DNA of 64,000 nt from Actinomycetes bacterium (GCA_023460975.1 JAEWOG010000020.1:1-64000); one strand, 5' to 3'; counted from the first letter of the stretch, positions 43,186-51,226 are shown. Numbers and translations: made by a program. Notes: a model not told the origin generated them from the sequence alone.

Positions 43186-44346
43186 GTGAGCGCCAGCGAG
43201 CGAGGGCAACGACCAGCGGCACGTCGAGCGATCGCCCTGGCGTGCGCTGCGGCGCTCCTGGCCCCGAGCGCCCCGGGCGCCGCGACCGCGGCACCCGCCC
43301 CGCACGACGGCACGTCGGGCCACGTACGCAGCCTCGACGGCTGGCCGACCACCACGCCCCGCGCCGCGGGCTTCAAGGTCGGGGCACTGCGACGCTTGGT
43401 GCGCGAAGCCAAGGCGCTGGACTCCAGTTGCTACGCCGTCGTACGCCGGGGCCGCGTCGTGACCGAGCACAATTGGGGACAGGGCCGCCTGCAGCCCCGC
43501 GAGGTCTTCTCCATCACCAAGTCCGTGACGAGCACCCTGGTCGGGATCGCCGTACGCGACGGCACGCTGAGCCTCGACGATCCCGTGTCTGACCACGTCC
43601 CGCAGTGGCGCGGCACCGAGTCCGCCGGGGTGACGGTGCGGCAACTGCTCAGCAACACCAGCGGCCGGTCCTGGTCGTTCCAGAGCGACTACAAGGACCT
43701 CCTCGCCGCCCGCAACCGCACCCGGTACGCGATCGGGTTGGGGCAGCAGTTCGCCCCCGACTCGGCGTGGGCCTACAACAACGCCGCGATCCAGGTCCTC
43801 GATGCCGTCCTGACCTCGGCCACCGGGCAGGACACCGCGACCTTTGCCCAGGAGCGCCTGTTCGAGCCGCTCGGAATGCGCCACACCCGCATGACGCGCG
43901 ACGCCAAGGGATCGACCAACGTCTTCTTCGGCCTCCAGACGACGTGCCTGGACCTGGCCAGGTTCGGGCAACTGCACCTCAACCGTGGCGCCGTCGCCGG
44001 GCGCCGCATCGTGAGCCGGTCGTGGGTACGTGCCGCCACCGGCCGCTCATCGAGCTCGCTGAACGCCGCGTACGGCCTGCTGTGGTGGCTGAACCGCCCG
44101 GGCACCCTGCGCGGCCCGACCGACCCGGTGGACGAGTTCGGGCAGCCGGTCACACCGGTGACCGGGCAGCTCGCACCGCGTGCGCGCGAGAACACCTTCG
44201 CCGCTGTCGGGCTGGGTGGCCAGGTGGTCTTCGTGGACCGCGGCAGCCGTACGGTCGTGGTGCGGCTCGGCCGCCTGGGCTCAGGCGAACAGCGCCCCTT
44301 CACGTTCGCCGACGCCTCGCGCGTGGTCACTGACGCCCTGCGTTGA
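43186..44346 (+). CDS. Secreted beta-lactamase-fold serine hydrolase
   Basis: A 386-residue exported protein with an N-terminal signal peptide (basic start, hydrophobic core about 13-29, Ala-rich cleavage zone near 36). The beta-lactamase/transpeptidase fold shows the SxxK nucleophile SITK (S109, K112) and the YxN motif YNN (Y197). This is the class C/penicillin-binding-protein-like group, also close to 6-aminohexanoate-dimer hydrolases and esterases. Whether it acts on beta-lactams, peptidoglycan peptides or esters is not decided. It lies between pdxT and the flavin reductase gene on the opposite strand from pdxT. Confidence 0.87.
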   Translation: MSASERGQRPAARRAIALACAAALLAPSAPGAATAAPAPHDGTSGHVRSLDGWPTTTPRAAGFKVGALRRLVREAKALDSSCYAVVRRGRVVTEHNWGQGRLQPREVFSITKSVTSTLVGIAVRDGTLSLDDPVSDHVPQWRGTESAGVTVRQLLSNTSGRSWSFQSDYKDLLAARNRTRYAIGLGQQFAPDSAWAYNNAAIQVLDAVLTSATGQDTATFAQERLFEPLGMRHTRMTRDAKGSTNVFFGLQTTCLDLARFGQLHLNRGAVAGRRIVSRSWVRAATGRSSSSLNAAYGLLWWLNRPGTLRGPTDPVDEFGQPVTPVTGQLAPRARENTFAAVGLGGQVVFVDRGSRTVVVRLGRLGSGEQRPFTFADASRVVTDALR

Positions 44347-44430
44347 CGGGACCACGCCCGCTGGTCGCGGACAGGGCGCCGGAGGCGTGACGCGGCTCAC
44401 GTACTGGCGCGGAATCCCCATGGGTTGTTG

Positions 44431-44443
44431 ATGGTTGAACCAT
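44431..44443 (+). promoter_or_regulatory. Operator-like palindrome upstream of the FMN reductase gene
   Basis: ATGGTTGAACCAT is a perfect 13-base palindrome around a central G, 50 bases upstream of the GTG start. Its GTTGAAC-type core is reminiscent of MarR-family operators near flavin reductase genes. No regulator gene is adjacent. Confidence 0.5.
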
Positions 44444-44492
44444 TTCGTGGGCCGCAGGGGTCCACGTCCCCCACACTCCAGGGAGTCCCCGC

Positions 44493-45023
44493 GTGACCAC
44501 CATCGGCTACATCGTCGGTTCCATCTCGTCCACCTCGATCAACCGGGCCGTGTTCGACGCCGTGCGCCGCAACGCTCCCGACGGCGTCGAGATCACGGAG
44601 ATCCCCATCGCCGACCTGCCCTTCTACTCCCCCGACCACGACGCGGCGTACCCGCAGGTCGCCCTGGACTTCAAGGCCGCCATCGAGGGCGTCGACGCGG
44701 TCGTCGTGAGCACCCCCACGTACAACGACTCCTTCTCCGGCGTCGTCAAGAACGCCGTCGACTGGGCCTCGCGTCCGTGGGGCCAGCACTCGTTCAACAG
44801 CAAGCCCACCGCTGTCTTCGGCGCCTCCATCTCTCCCCACGGCGGCTCCCGCGGTGCTGACGCCCTCGGCGCCGTGCTCGCCTTCGGCGAGGCCAAGGTC
44901 CTCGAGACCACGTTCACCGTGCAGGTCACCGACGCCACGTTCGACGCCGACGGCGACTTCGCCGACGCCGAGACCCGCACCGCCGTCCGCGACCTGCTCA
45001 CGCAGTTGGCCGGCAACGCCTGA
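44493..45023 (+). CDS. NAD(P)H-dependent FMN reductase family protein
   Basis: A 176-residue flavodoxin-fold reductase. The FMN phosphate loop is GSISSTSINRAVF (about residues 9-21), and VSTPTYNDSFSGVVKNAVDW is the family's second flavin-contact motif. It would reduce FMN or quinones with NAD(P)H, often feeding a monooxygenase. The GTG has GGGAG about seven bases upstream. It is followed by a strong terminator and then the nitronate monooxygenase gene, another flavin enzyme, which has its own promoter. Confidence 0.9.
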   Translation: MTTIGYIVGSISSTSINRAVFDAVRRNAPDGVEITEIPIADLPFYSPDHDAAYPQVALDFKAAIEGVDAVVVSTPTYNDSFSGVVKNAVDWASRPWGQHSFNSKPTAVFGASISPHGGSRGADALGAVLAFGEAKVLETTFTVQVTDATFDADGDFADAETRTAVRDLLTQLAGNA

Positions 45024-45055
45024 TCTTTCTGTCGAGGGGATTCCCTGACCCCCGC

Positions 45056-45090
45056 CACAGGCCGGGACGCGACCAGCGTCCCGGCCTGTG
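45056..45090 (+). terminator. Terminator after the FMN reductase gene
   Basis: Fifteen-base perfect arms (45056-45070, 45076-45090) around loop GACCA. It sits only 14 bases before the -10 of the next gene. Confidence 0.88.
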
Positions 45091-45103
45091 CTGCGTTCGC
45101 TCG

Positions 45104-45109
45104 TAGGCT
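45104..45109 (+). promoter_or_regulatory. -10 hexamer TAGGCT, leaderless nitronate monooxygenase gene
   Basis: TAGGCT, six bases CGCCCC, then ATG at 45116, immediately after a terminator. Confidence 0.6.
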
Positions 45110-45115
45110 CGCCCC

Positions 45116-46174
45116 ATGACCTCGTCCTCCCGCCGTAGCGCCGCCGTGCTCGGGCGCCCCCTGCCCGTGATGGCCGCCCCGATGGCTGGGGTGTCCACCC
45201 CGCCCCTCGCCGCGGCCGCCTCGGATGCCGGCGGGCTCGGCTTCCTGGCCGGCGGATTGCTCGACGCCGCCGCCATGGCCGACGAGGTCACCGCGTACCG
45301 CGCGCTGACGGCGGCCCCGGTCGCGATCAACCTGTTTGCCCCACAGGTGGATCGGAGCCTCGAGCTCGCCGACGCGCTGGCCGAGTACGGCGACACCCTC
45401 ACCCCGGTGGCGGCCCGCTACGGCACCGCGGCCGGCGCACCTGCGTACGACACCGACGACTTCGACGCCAAGATCGCACTGCTCCTCGACTCCCCCGTCG
45501 ACGCGGTGACCTTCACCTTCGGCCCCGTGCCCGCAGACGTGGTCAGTGCCCTTCAAGCCGTGGGCACCGCAGTGGGCTTCACCGTGACCTCGACACAGGA
45601 GGCGGAGCGGGCCGGCGCCCTGGGCGCCGACCTGCTCGTCGCGCAGGGGTACGACGCGGGCGGCCACCGCGGCACCTGGGCTCTCGACGACGAGCCCAAC
45701 GCGCTCGACGCAGCCGCAGTCCTGGAGCAGGTGGCCCGCATCGGCCTGCCCGTGATCGCGACCGGCGGCGTCGACGGCCCCGCAGCCGTGGCCGGTCTGA
45801 TGGACGCGGGCGCGGCGGCCGTTGCGGTGGGGACGCTGTTCGTCGTGTGCCCGCTGGGCCGCGCCTCGGCGGCGCACCGCAGCGCGCTGCGAGACCCCTC
45901 CCGCGCACAGGCCCGGGTGACCCGCGCCTTCACCGGACGGCCCGCGCGCAGCCTGGAGAACCAGTTCATCCGCGACCTCGACACACTGGCGCCCCACGCG
46001 TACCCGCAGGTGCACCGCATGACGCGCACCATCCGAGCCCAGGCAGCGGCCGGAGGCGACCCCGAGGCAGTCGCCCTGTGGGCTGGCAGCGGCCACCGGG
46101 CGCTCTGGCCCGGTGCTGAGGCCGTGGTCCCCGAGGACGCGGGCGACCTCGTCAGGTTCCTGGCCGGCGCCTGA
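45116..46174 (+). CDS. Nitronate monooxygenase-family flavoprotein
   Basis: A 352-residue TIM-barrel FMN protein of the 2-nitropropane dioxygenase family, which oxidises alkyl nitronates to carbonyl compounds and nitrite. The N-terminal MAAPMAGVSTPPLAAAAS, the central QGYDAGGHRGTW loop that carries the catalytic histidine, and VIATGGVDGPAAVAGLMDAGAAAVAVGT for FMN phosphate binding are present. The start is leaderless with no ribosome site. It is convergent with the DUF6891 gene, three bases apart. Released nitrite could feed NirBD, but no link is shown. Confidence 0.9.
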   Translation: MTSSSRRSAAVLGRPLPVMAAPMAGVSTPPLAAAASDAGGLGFLAGGLLDAAAMADEVTAYRALTAAPVAINLFAPQVDRSLELADALAEYGDTLTPVAARYGTAAGAPAYDTDDFDAKIALLLDSPVDAVTFTFGPVPADVVSALQAVGTAVGFTVTSTQEAERAGALGADLLVAQGYDAGGHRGTWALDDEPNALDAAAVLEQVARIGLPVIATGGVDGPAAVAGLMDAGAAAVAVGTLFVVCPLGRASAAHRSALRDPSRAQARVTRAFTGRPARSLENQFIRDLDTLAPHAYPQVHRMTRTIRAQAAAGGDPEAVALWAGSGHRALWPGAEAVVPEDAGDLVRFLAGA

Positions 46175-46177
46175 GCT

Positions 46178-46732
46178 TCAGGGCCGGCGCTGCCAGTGGG
46201 TGGCGATGTGGAGGGTTCCCTCGACGACGCGGGCCTGCACGCCGTGCTGCGCCAGGCATCCCACGACCGCCGCCGCGAGCTGATCGCCTGCCTCGACCGT
46301 ACGACCGTCGCCGTGGCGCAACCCCGACTCGAGGACGCCCGAGGTGATCGCCTGCCAGATCGCCGGCTCGTCGAACCAACCGATGCCCCGCAGCGGGGTC
46401 CCGCTCACCGCGGCTGCCTCGGCACGCATCCTGACCGCGTGCAGGTCCGACTCACCGACGAGGAAGGGCACGCCGTTGCGGGCACACTCCTCGAACGCGC
46501 CGACGAGTCGGTCGTGGTCAGTCACCTCCGGCCACGACCGGGCCTGGTCCCCGAGGTCGCGGGCAGCGGCCGCGAGCCAAGCCCGCGACATGATCTCAGC
46601 GTCCGTGTCCGGCATCTCGACGCGCACGACGTCGACGAGAGCCGCGCGCTGGGCCGCGGGGTCGAGGACGCCGGCGCGCACCAGGAGCCGGGCTTGCTCT
46701 CGCAGGTCGCGCTCGGCCGAACTGACGCTCAC
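46178..46732 (-). CDS. DUF6891 protein
   Basis: A 184-residue acidic soluble protein matching DUF6891, unknown function. A conserved central part reads FEECARNGVPFLVGESD and the second half has RGIGWFDEPAIWQAI. The GTG start at 46732 has no ribosome site. It overlaps the stop of an upstream 13-codon micro-ORF (GTGA), so initiation may depend on translation of that leader. A degenerate hairpin near 46159-46190 separates it from the convergent monooxygenase gene. Confidence 0.75.
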   Translation of the reverse strand: MSVSSAERDLREQARLLVRAGVLDPAAQRAALVDVVRVEMPDTDAEIMSRAWLAAAARDLGDQARSWPEVTDHDRLVGAFEECARNGVPFLVGESDLHAVRMRAEAAAVSGTPLRGIGWFDEPAIWQAITSGVLESGLRHGDGRTVEAGDQLAAAVVGCLAQHGVQARVVEGTLHIATHWQRRP

Positions 46733-46770
46733 AGCGCCCGGGACCGCTGCAGCGCGGAAGTGAGGATCAC
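46729..46770 (-). CDS. Possible 13-codon leaderless leader peptide MILTSALQRSRAL
   Basis: A GTG at 46770 has TAGGCT seven bases upstream (46778-46783) and opens a 13-codon frame, MILTSALQRSRAL. Its TGA overlaps the GTG start of the DUF6891 gene. It is too short for homology evidence. It is proposed only because of the promoter hexamer, spacing and four-base overlap. It has no run of one amino acid to suggest attenuation. Confidence 0.4.
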   Translation of the reverse strand: MILTSALQRSRAL

Positions 46771-46777
46771 GCCGGGA

Positions 46778-46783
46778 AGCCTA
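46778..46783 (-). promoter_or_regulatory. -10 hexamer TAGGCT before the leader peptide and DUF6891 gene
   Basis: TAGGCT lies seven bases before the leader GTG at 46770 and 45 bases before the DUF6891 start. Confidence 0.5.
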
Positions 46784-46806
46784 GCCCGCGCCCCGTACGC
46801 CTCGCC

Positions 46807-47709
46807 CTACCAGCCGCGCTCGGCGAGTCGGTGCGGCTGGGGGATCTCGTCGACGTTGATGCCGACCATCGCCTCCCCCAGGCCGCGGCTCACCTTGGCG
46901 ACGACGTCCGGATCGTCGAAGAACGTCGTCGCCTTGACGATCGCCTCGGCCCGCTGAGCCGGGTTGCCCGACTTGAAGATGCCCGAACCGACGAAGACGC
47001 CCTCGGCGCCCAGCTGCATCATCATCGCCGCGTCCGCGGGCGTCGCGATGCCACCCGCGGTGAACAGGACGACGGGCAGCTTGCCGGCCTCGGCGACCTC
47101 CTTGACGAGCTCGTACGGCGCCTGGAGCTCCTTGGCCGCCACGTACAGCTCGTCCTCCGCGAGGGTGCTGAGGCGACGGATCTCCGCTCGGATGGTGCGC
47201 ATGTGGGTCACGGCATTGGACACGTCGCCCGTGCCGGCCTCGCCCTTGGACCGGATCATCGCCGCGCCCTCGGTGATGCGGCGCAGGGCCTCGCCGAGGT
47301 TGGTGGCGCCGCACACGTACGGAACGGTGAACTGCCACTTGTCGATGTGGTTGGCGTAGTCGGCGGGAGTGAGCACCTCGGACTCGTCGATGTAGTCGAC
47401 GCCCAGGGCCTGGAGGACCTGCGCCTCGGCGAAGTGACCGATGCGCGCCTTCGCCATGACGGGGATGGAGACGGCCTCGATGATCCCATCGATCATGTCG
47501 GGGTCGCTCATCCGGCTGACACCGCCCTGGGCCCGGATGTCGGCGGGGACCCGCTCGAGCGCCATCACAGCCACGGCGCCGGCGTCCTCGGCGATCTTGG
47601 CCTGCTCCGGCGTCACCACGTCCATGATCACGCCGCCCTTGAGCATTTCGGCCATGCCGCGCTTGACGCGTGCGGTGCCGACCGAGGGGGCCTGTGGGGT
47701 CGTGCTCAT
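46807..47709 (-). CDS. pdxS: Pyridoxal 5'-phosphate synthase lyase subunit PdxS
   Basis: Condenses ribose-5-phosphate, glyceraldehyde-3-phosphate and ammonia to PLP in a dodecamer with PdxT. The 300-residue TIM-barrel protein has the conserved N-terminal VKRGMAEMLKGGVIMDV, the catalytic lysine segment IPVMAKARIGHF, and the GEAGTGDV loop of the second lysine site region. The ATG at 47709 has GGAGGATCC just upstream. It is divergent from a MocR/PdxR regulator with a 105-base gap, and is split from pdxT by four genes. Length is normal. Confidence 0.96.
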   Translation of the reverse strand: MSTTPQAPSVGTARVKRGMAEMLKGGVIMDVVTPEQAKIAEDAGAVAVMALERVPADIRAQGGVSRMSDPDMIDGIIEAVSIPVMAKARIGHFAEAQVLQALGVDYIDESEVLTPADYANHIDKWQFTVPYVCGATNLGEALRRITEGAAMIRSKGEAGTGDVSNAVTHMRTIRAEIRRLSTLAEDELYVAAKELQAPYELVKEVAEAGKLPVVLFTAGGIATPADAAMMMQLGAEGVFVGSGIFKSGNPAQRAEAIVKATTFFDDPDVVAKVSRGLGEAMVGINVDEIPQPHRLAERGW

Positions 47710-47814
47710 GGGATCCTCCAACGCTGTCCGATTCAGGGAACGGTATTGTTCTATGCCAAACGCTAGCACGGGTCGCGGGAGTCGCTTCCCCCTAACATCT
47801 GCGGTGGAGGTGGC
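47710..47814. promoter_or_regulatory. Divergent pdxS-pdxR control region
   Basis: This 105-base gap holds both promoters. On the plus strand TAACAT (47793-47798) lies before the regulator start, which also has GGAGG. GGTATTGTTCTATGCC near its centre is a weak inverted repeat. PdxR proteins bind and control such divergent regions; the exact sites cannot be fixed here. Confidence 0.45.
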
Positions 47815-49155
47815 ATGCAGACGGCAATCACAGGATCGACAGCGGCGGAGGTCGCCGAGAGTGTCCGCGACCTCCTGGACCGCGGAGAGCTGACCGCGGG
47901 CGAGTCCCTGCCACCCGTGCGTGCGCTCGCAGAACACCTCGGTGTCAACCGCAACACCGTCGTGGCCGGATACCGCCAACTCGCTCAAGCCGGCCTGGTG
48001 GTCACCCGCGGTCGCGCGGGCAGTCGGGTCGCGGACGTGCGGCCGGCGCCCGAGGAGGGCTACGCCACGGACAGCGCCCTGCGCGACGTCGCGAGCAACA
48101 ACCCCGACCCCGCACGCTTCCCCGACCTGACGCAGGCACTCTCCTCGCTCCCCCGGCGACCCGTGCTGTACGGCGAGCCCGTCGTCGATCCCGACCTCGG
48201 CGCGTGGGCGAGCGACTGGTTCGCAGCAGACCTCGCCGACGCGGGCGGCCCCGACGAGTTCCGACTCAGCGTCACCTCGGGCGCGGTCGATGCCATCGAG
48301 CGGCTCCTGTCGCAGTCGCTGACCCGCGACGATGCGGTGGCGCTGGAGGTCCCCTGCTTCCTCGCCAGCATCCAGACCGTACGCCTGGGCGGCTACAAAG
48401 CGGTGGGGGTTCCGGTCGACGCCGAGGGCATGACGCCGGAGGGCCTGAGGGCGGCCCTCGATGAGGGCGTACGCGCCATCGTCACCACTCCGCGCGCCCA
48501 GAACCCCACCGGGGTGGGGCTCAGCGAGCGCCGCGCGGCGCAGCTGCGGGACGTGCTGGCCGAGCACCCGTACGTGCTCGTGGTGGAGGACGACCACTTC
48601 TCGCTGCTCTCCCAGCAGCCCTACCGGAGCCTGATCGGGCCGGGACACCGCCGCTGGGCGCTGGTCCGATCCGTGTCCAAGTTCCTCGGCCCCGACTCCT
48701 GCGTCGCCCTGGTTGCCTCAGACCGGCACACCGCAGACCGGTTAGCCCTGCGACTGCGCCCCGGCACCACGTGGGTCAGCCACCTGCTCCAGCGACTCGC
48801 GCACGCCCAGTTGGCCGACGACGAGGTGCTGGCGGCGATTCGCGACACCGGCCGTCACTACGCCGAACGCAATGCCGCGTTCGCGCAGCTGCTCACCGCA
48901 GCGGGGCTCGAGACCCGCTCCGGCGAAGGGTTGAGCCTGTGGGTGGACTGCCAGGCGCCCGCAGCGACCACGGTCACCTGGCTGATGCGTCGAGGCTGGC
49001 TGGCCAGGGCCGGCGACGAGTTCGCGCTGACCGCCACCCCTGAGGGCGGATCCCAGCACGTGAGGCTCACGGTGCACCATCTCGATGACGCCGACCAGGC
49101 CGCTCTGGCCCGCGACGTCGCGGCGGCCGCAGCCCAGGCCCGGGCCGCGTCCTGA
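47815..49155 (+). CDS. pdxR: MocR/GntR-family regulator with aminotransferase domain, PdxR candidate
   Basis: A 446-residue fusion of an N-terminal GntR winged helix (about 10-75, including VRALAEHLGVNRNTVVAGYRQL) and a fold-type I aminotransferase-like domain (about 90-440). The PLP lysine lies in RSVSKFLGPDS, with the VEDDHF aspartate region upstream. PdxR regulators sense PLP and activate pdxST. Placement divergent from pdxS supports that role. The ATG has GGAGGTGGC directly upstream. Confidence 0.9.
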   Translation: MQTAITGSTAAEVAESVRDLLDRGELTAGESLPPVRALAEHLGVNRNTVVAGYRQLAQAGLVVTRGRAGSRVADVRPAPEEGYATDSALRDVASNNPDPARFPDLTQALSSLPRRPVLYGEPVVDPDLGAWASDWFAADLADAGGPDEFRLSVTSGAVDAIERLLSQSLTRDDAVALEVPCFLASIQTVRLGGYKAVGVPVDAEGMTPEGLRAALDEGVRAIVTTPRAQNPTGVGLSERRAAQLRDVLAEHPYVLVVEDDHFSLLSQQPYRSLIGPGHRRWALVRSVSKFLGPDSCVALVASDRHTADRLALRLRPGTTWVSHLLQRLAHAQLADDEVLAAIRDTGRHYAERNAAFAQLLTAAGLETRSGEGLSLWVDCQAPAATTVTWLMRRGWLARAGDEFALTATPEGGSQHVRLTVHHLDDADQAALARDVAAAAAQARAAS

Positions 49156-49167
49156 CCCGCGCTCCGA

Positions 49168-49785
49168 TCAGGCGGGCTCGCCCGCCGTGGTCTGACGGTA
49201 GACCTTCACGATCCGGAAGATGACCGTGTAGAGGCTCGCGGCCGCCAGCGCCCACATCGTGACGTACATCAGGATCGGCAGGTCGAACAGCGCCCCCAGA
49301 CCGGTCATCACGAGGATCGAGACGAGGCGGTCGGCGCGCTCCGCGATCCCGCCCTTCGCGTCGAGGCCGAGCGACTCGGCCTTGGCCCGCGCGTACGAGG
49401 TCACCGAGCCCGTCACCAGCAGGAACAGCGACAGGTAGAGGTAGACCTCACTGTCGCCGGGGCCCGCGAAGTAGAGCAGCAGACCGCCGAAGATCGCCGC
49501 GTCGCCGAACCGGTCGAGCGTGGAGTCCCAGAAGTTGCCGAACACCGACACCCGCCCCGAGGCACGCGCCATGGCCCCGTCGATCAGGTCGGAGAAGACG
49601 AAGGCCGTGATGAACAGGACGCCGGTGAGCAGCTTGCCCTGCGGGAAGAAGACGAGCGCACCCGTCATCACACCCAGGGTGCCCACGAGGGTCACCACAT
49701 CGGGACTGATCCCCAGACGCAGGAAGAGGTTGACGATCGGCGCCAGCACGACGCCCTGCCAGAATTGCTTGAACCGATCGAGCAC
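49168..49785 (-). CDS. pgsA: CDP-alcohol phosphatidyltransferase, probably phosphatidylinositol phosphate synthase
   Basis: A 205-residue membrane enzyme that transfers a diacylglycerol phosphate from CDP-DAG to an alcohol. The signature DxxDG(x2)AR(x8)G(x3)D(x3)D is complete with D66, D69, D87 and D91, inside about six hydrophobic segments. In actinobacteria the thrS-HIT-pgsA grouping identifies it as PgsA1, which uses inositol-3-phosphate for phosphatidylinositol lipids. It starts at a GTG with a leaderless-type -10. patA and pimA, which usually follow, are missing here. Confidence 0.88.
   Translation of the reverse strand: MLDRFKQFWQGVVLAPIVNLFLRLGISPDVVTLVGTLGVMTGALVFFPQGKLLTGVLFITAFVFSDLIDGAMARASGRVSVFGNFWDSTLDRFGDAAIFGGLLLYFAGPGDSEVYLYLSLFLLVTGSVTSYARAKAESLGLDAKGGIAERADRLVSILVMTGLGALFDLPILMYVTMWALAAASLYTVIFRIVKVYRQTTAGEPA
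49171..49186. terminator. Hairpin between pdxR and pgsA
   Basis: GGCGGGC and GCCCGCC (7-base perfect arms, two-base loop) lie at the very 3' end of pgsA, just after the stop of the convergent regulator gene. Confidence 0.4.
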
Positions 49786-49791
49786 GTTGGC

Positions 49792-49797
49792 AGGCTA
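49792..49797 (-). promoter_or_regulatory. -10 hexamer TAGCCT, leaderless pgsA
   Basis: TAGCCT, six bases GCCAAC, then GTG at 49785. It separates pgsA from the thrS-HIT operon. Confidence 0.6.
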
Positions 49798-49901
49798 CCG
49801 GGCCGCGACCCGAACCCCTGCGTCGCCATCACCACACCGCCCTGACGTCATACGCTCGGCCGCAACGGATGCGCCGTACGGATGACGTCCGGCGCGACAC
49901 C

Positions 49902-50675
49902 TCAGCCGACCAGGCGCTCGCACGCCTCGGCGACGGCCGTGGGGACTCCGGCGACGTACCACTCGACGCCTCCAGCACGCACGAGCCGCGCATCCCCTCC
50001 GACGCCACGGATCAGGGCCTCACCGGGGAGCCGGTCCCACGCGGGAACGCTGTGGTGCAGGAACAGGTCGAGGCGTCCCTGCGCGACGGCCACCGCCTCC
50101 AGGGTGCCCGAGCCGTAGAGCCGGTACGTGCCCAGGCCGGTGAGAACACGCTGCCACGCGTCGCCGACGGGGGTGCCGAAGTACGGCGGGTGCAGGTACG
50201 TCGCCGCGCACGCCTGCGCCAGCGGCCGGTCCACGAGCTCGGGCAACTCACCGCCATCTGCCCACACGCCCACCCCAGGACCGCCCACGTACGTGTGCGC
50301 GCGGACCGCGTCGTGCACCGCCCCCAGTTCGAGCCCGTCGGGGCCCGTCAGGGCCAGTGCCGAGCACCACCAGTCGATGCCGCGGACGAAGTTGTGCGTC
50401 CCGTCCAGGGGGTCGACCACCCAGCGACGCCCGGAGGTGCCCGGGACGTCGTGACCCTCCTCCCCCAGCACACCGTCGAGGGGACGTTCGGCGGCGAGGC
50501 GGGTTGCGACGTACGCCTCGGCCTCGCGGTCGGCGGAGGTGACGAAGTCGGTCGAGTTCGACTTGATGTCGATCGTCACCGGGCGACGGAACCAGCCGGC
50601 AGCGATCCGCCCCGCGCCCTCGACCAGCGAGGCAGCCAGGGTGGCATCGGGGTGGCGCGGTGCGCTCACTGCCAT
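49902..50675 (-). CDS. Inositol monophosphatase-family phosphatase
   Basis: A 257-residue Mg2+-dependent phosphatase of the IMPase/HisN family. Metal ligands are in GEEGHD (about residue 73) and VVDPLDGTHNFVRG (about 87-100), and the third is in HHSVPAWDRLPGEALIRGVGG, where the usual AAG after the WD motif is replaced by LPG. The start overlaps the end of the HIT gene by ten bases, so it belongs to the thrS operon. Next to a phosphatidylinositol phosphate synthase, an inositol phosphate is a sensible substrate, but histidinol phosphate is also possible. Confidence 0.87.
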   Translation of the reverse strand: MAVSAPRHPDATLAASLVEGAGRIAAGWFRRPVTIDIKSNSTDFVTSADREAEAYVATRLAAERPLDGVLGEEGHDVPGTSGRRWVVDPLDGTHNFVRGIDWWCSALALTGPDGLELGAVHDAVRAHTYVGGPGVGVWADGGELPELVDRPLAQACAATYLHPPYFGTPVGDAWQRVLTGLGTYRLYGSGTLEAVAVAQGRLDLFLHHSVPAWDRLPGEALIRGVGGDARLVRAGGVEWYVAGVPTAVAEACERLVG

Positions 50676-51220
50676 GCCTCGGCCAGCAGGTCCCGCGTCT
50701 CGGCGAGCAGCTGCGGGATGACCTTGGTGCCCCCGGTCACCGTGATGAAGTTGGCGTCCCCGACCCAGCGGGGCACGACGTGCTGGTGCAGGTGGTCGGC
50801 CAGCGACCCCCCGGCGGCGGAGCCCAGGTTGAGCCCGATGTTGAGGGCCTGGGGAGAGCTGACGGACTTGATCGCCCGCACCGCTGAGCGGGTCAGGTCC
50901 ATCACCTCGGCCGACTCATCGGTCGTGAGGTCCTCCAGGTCCGCCACGTGGCGGTACGGGATGACCATGAGGTGGCCGGGGTTGTACGGGTGCAGGTTGA
51001 GCACCGCATAACAGCTCTCGCCCCGGCGCACCACGAGGCCCGCGCGGTCTTCGAGAGTCGGGATGCGGCAGAACGGGCAACTCGGCTCGTCGGGTACCGA
51101 GGACTCGTCGTCGCCGACCGCCCGGCGGATGTAGGCCATCCGGTACGGCGTCCACAACCGTTGCAGCCCGTCGCCGTCACCGACGCCGTACTGCTCGCTC
51201 ACCTCGGCCCCGTGCTCCAC
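50666..51220 (-). CDS. HIT-family nucleotide phosphorylase/hydrolase (Rv2613c-like)
   Basis: A 184-residue HIT protein. The histidine triad is HLHQHVVPRW near residue 141, and a zinc site is suggested by CPFC near residue 45. The nearest match by position and features is Rv2613c, an Ap4A phosphorylase that removes the alarmone made by aminoacyl-tRNA synthetases, an appropriate neighbour for ThrRS. The GTG at 51220 has GAGG four bases upstream; a second GTG six codons later is possible. It begins six bases after the thrS stop and overlaps the phosphatase gene. Confidence 0.88.
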   Translation of the reverse strand: MEHGAEVSEQYGVGDGDGLQRLWTPYRMAYIRRAVGDDESSVPDEPSCPFCRIPTLEDRAGLVVRRGESCYAVLNLHPYNPGHLMVIPYRHVADLEDLTTDESAEVMDLTRSAVRAIKSVSSPQALNIGLNLGSAAGGSLADHLHQHVVPRWVGDANFITVTGGTKVIPQLLAETRDLLAEAWQ

Positions 51221-51226
51221 GGGACC

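Noticed and set aside
46807..48648. A 613-codon minus-strand frame giving PdxS a 313-residue N-terminal extension
   Set aside because: The extension runs antisense to the PdxR gene and has low-complexity shadow composition. GGAGG before the ATG at 47709 sets the true start.
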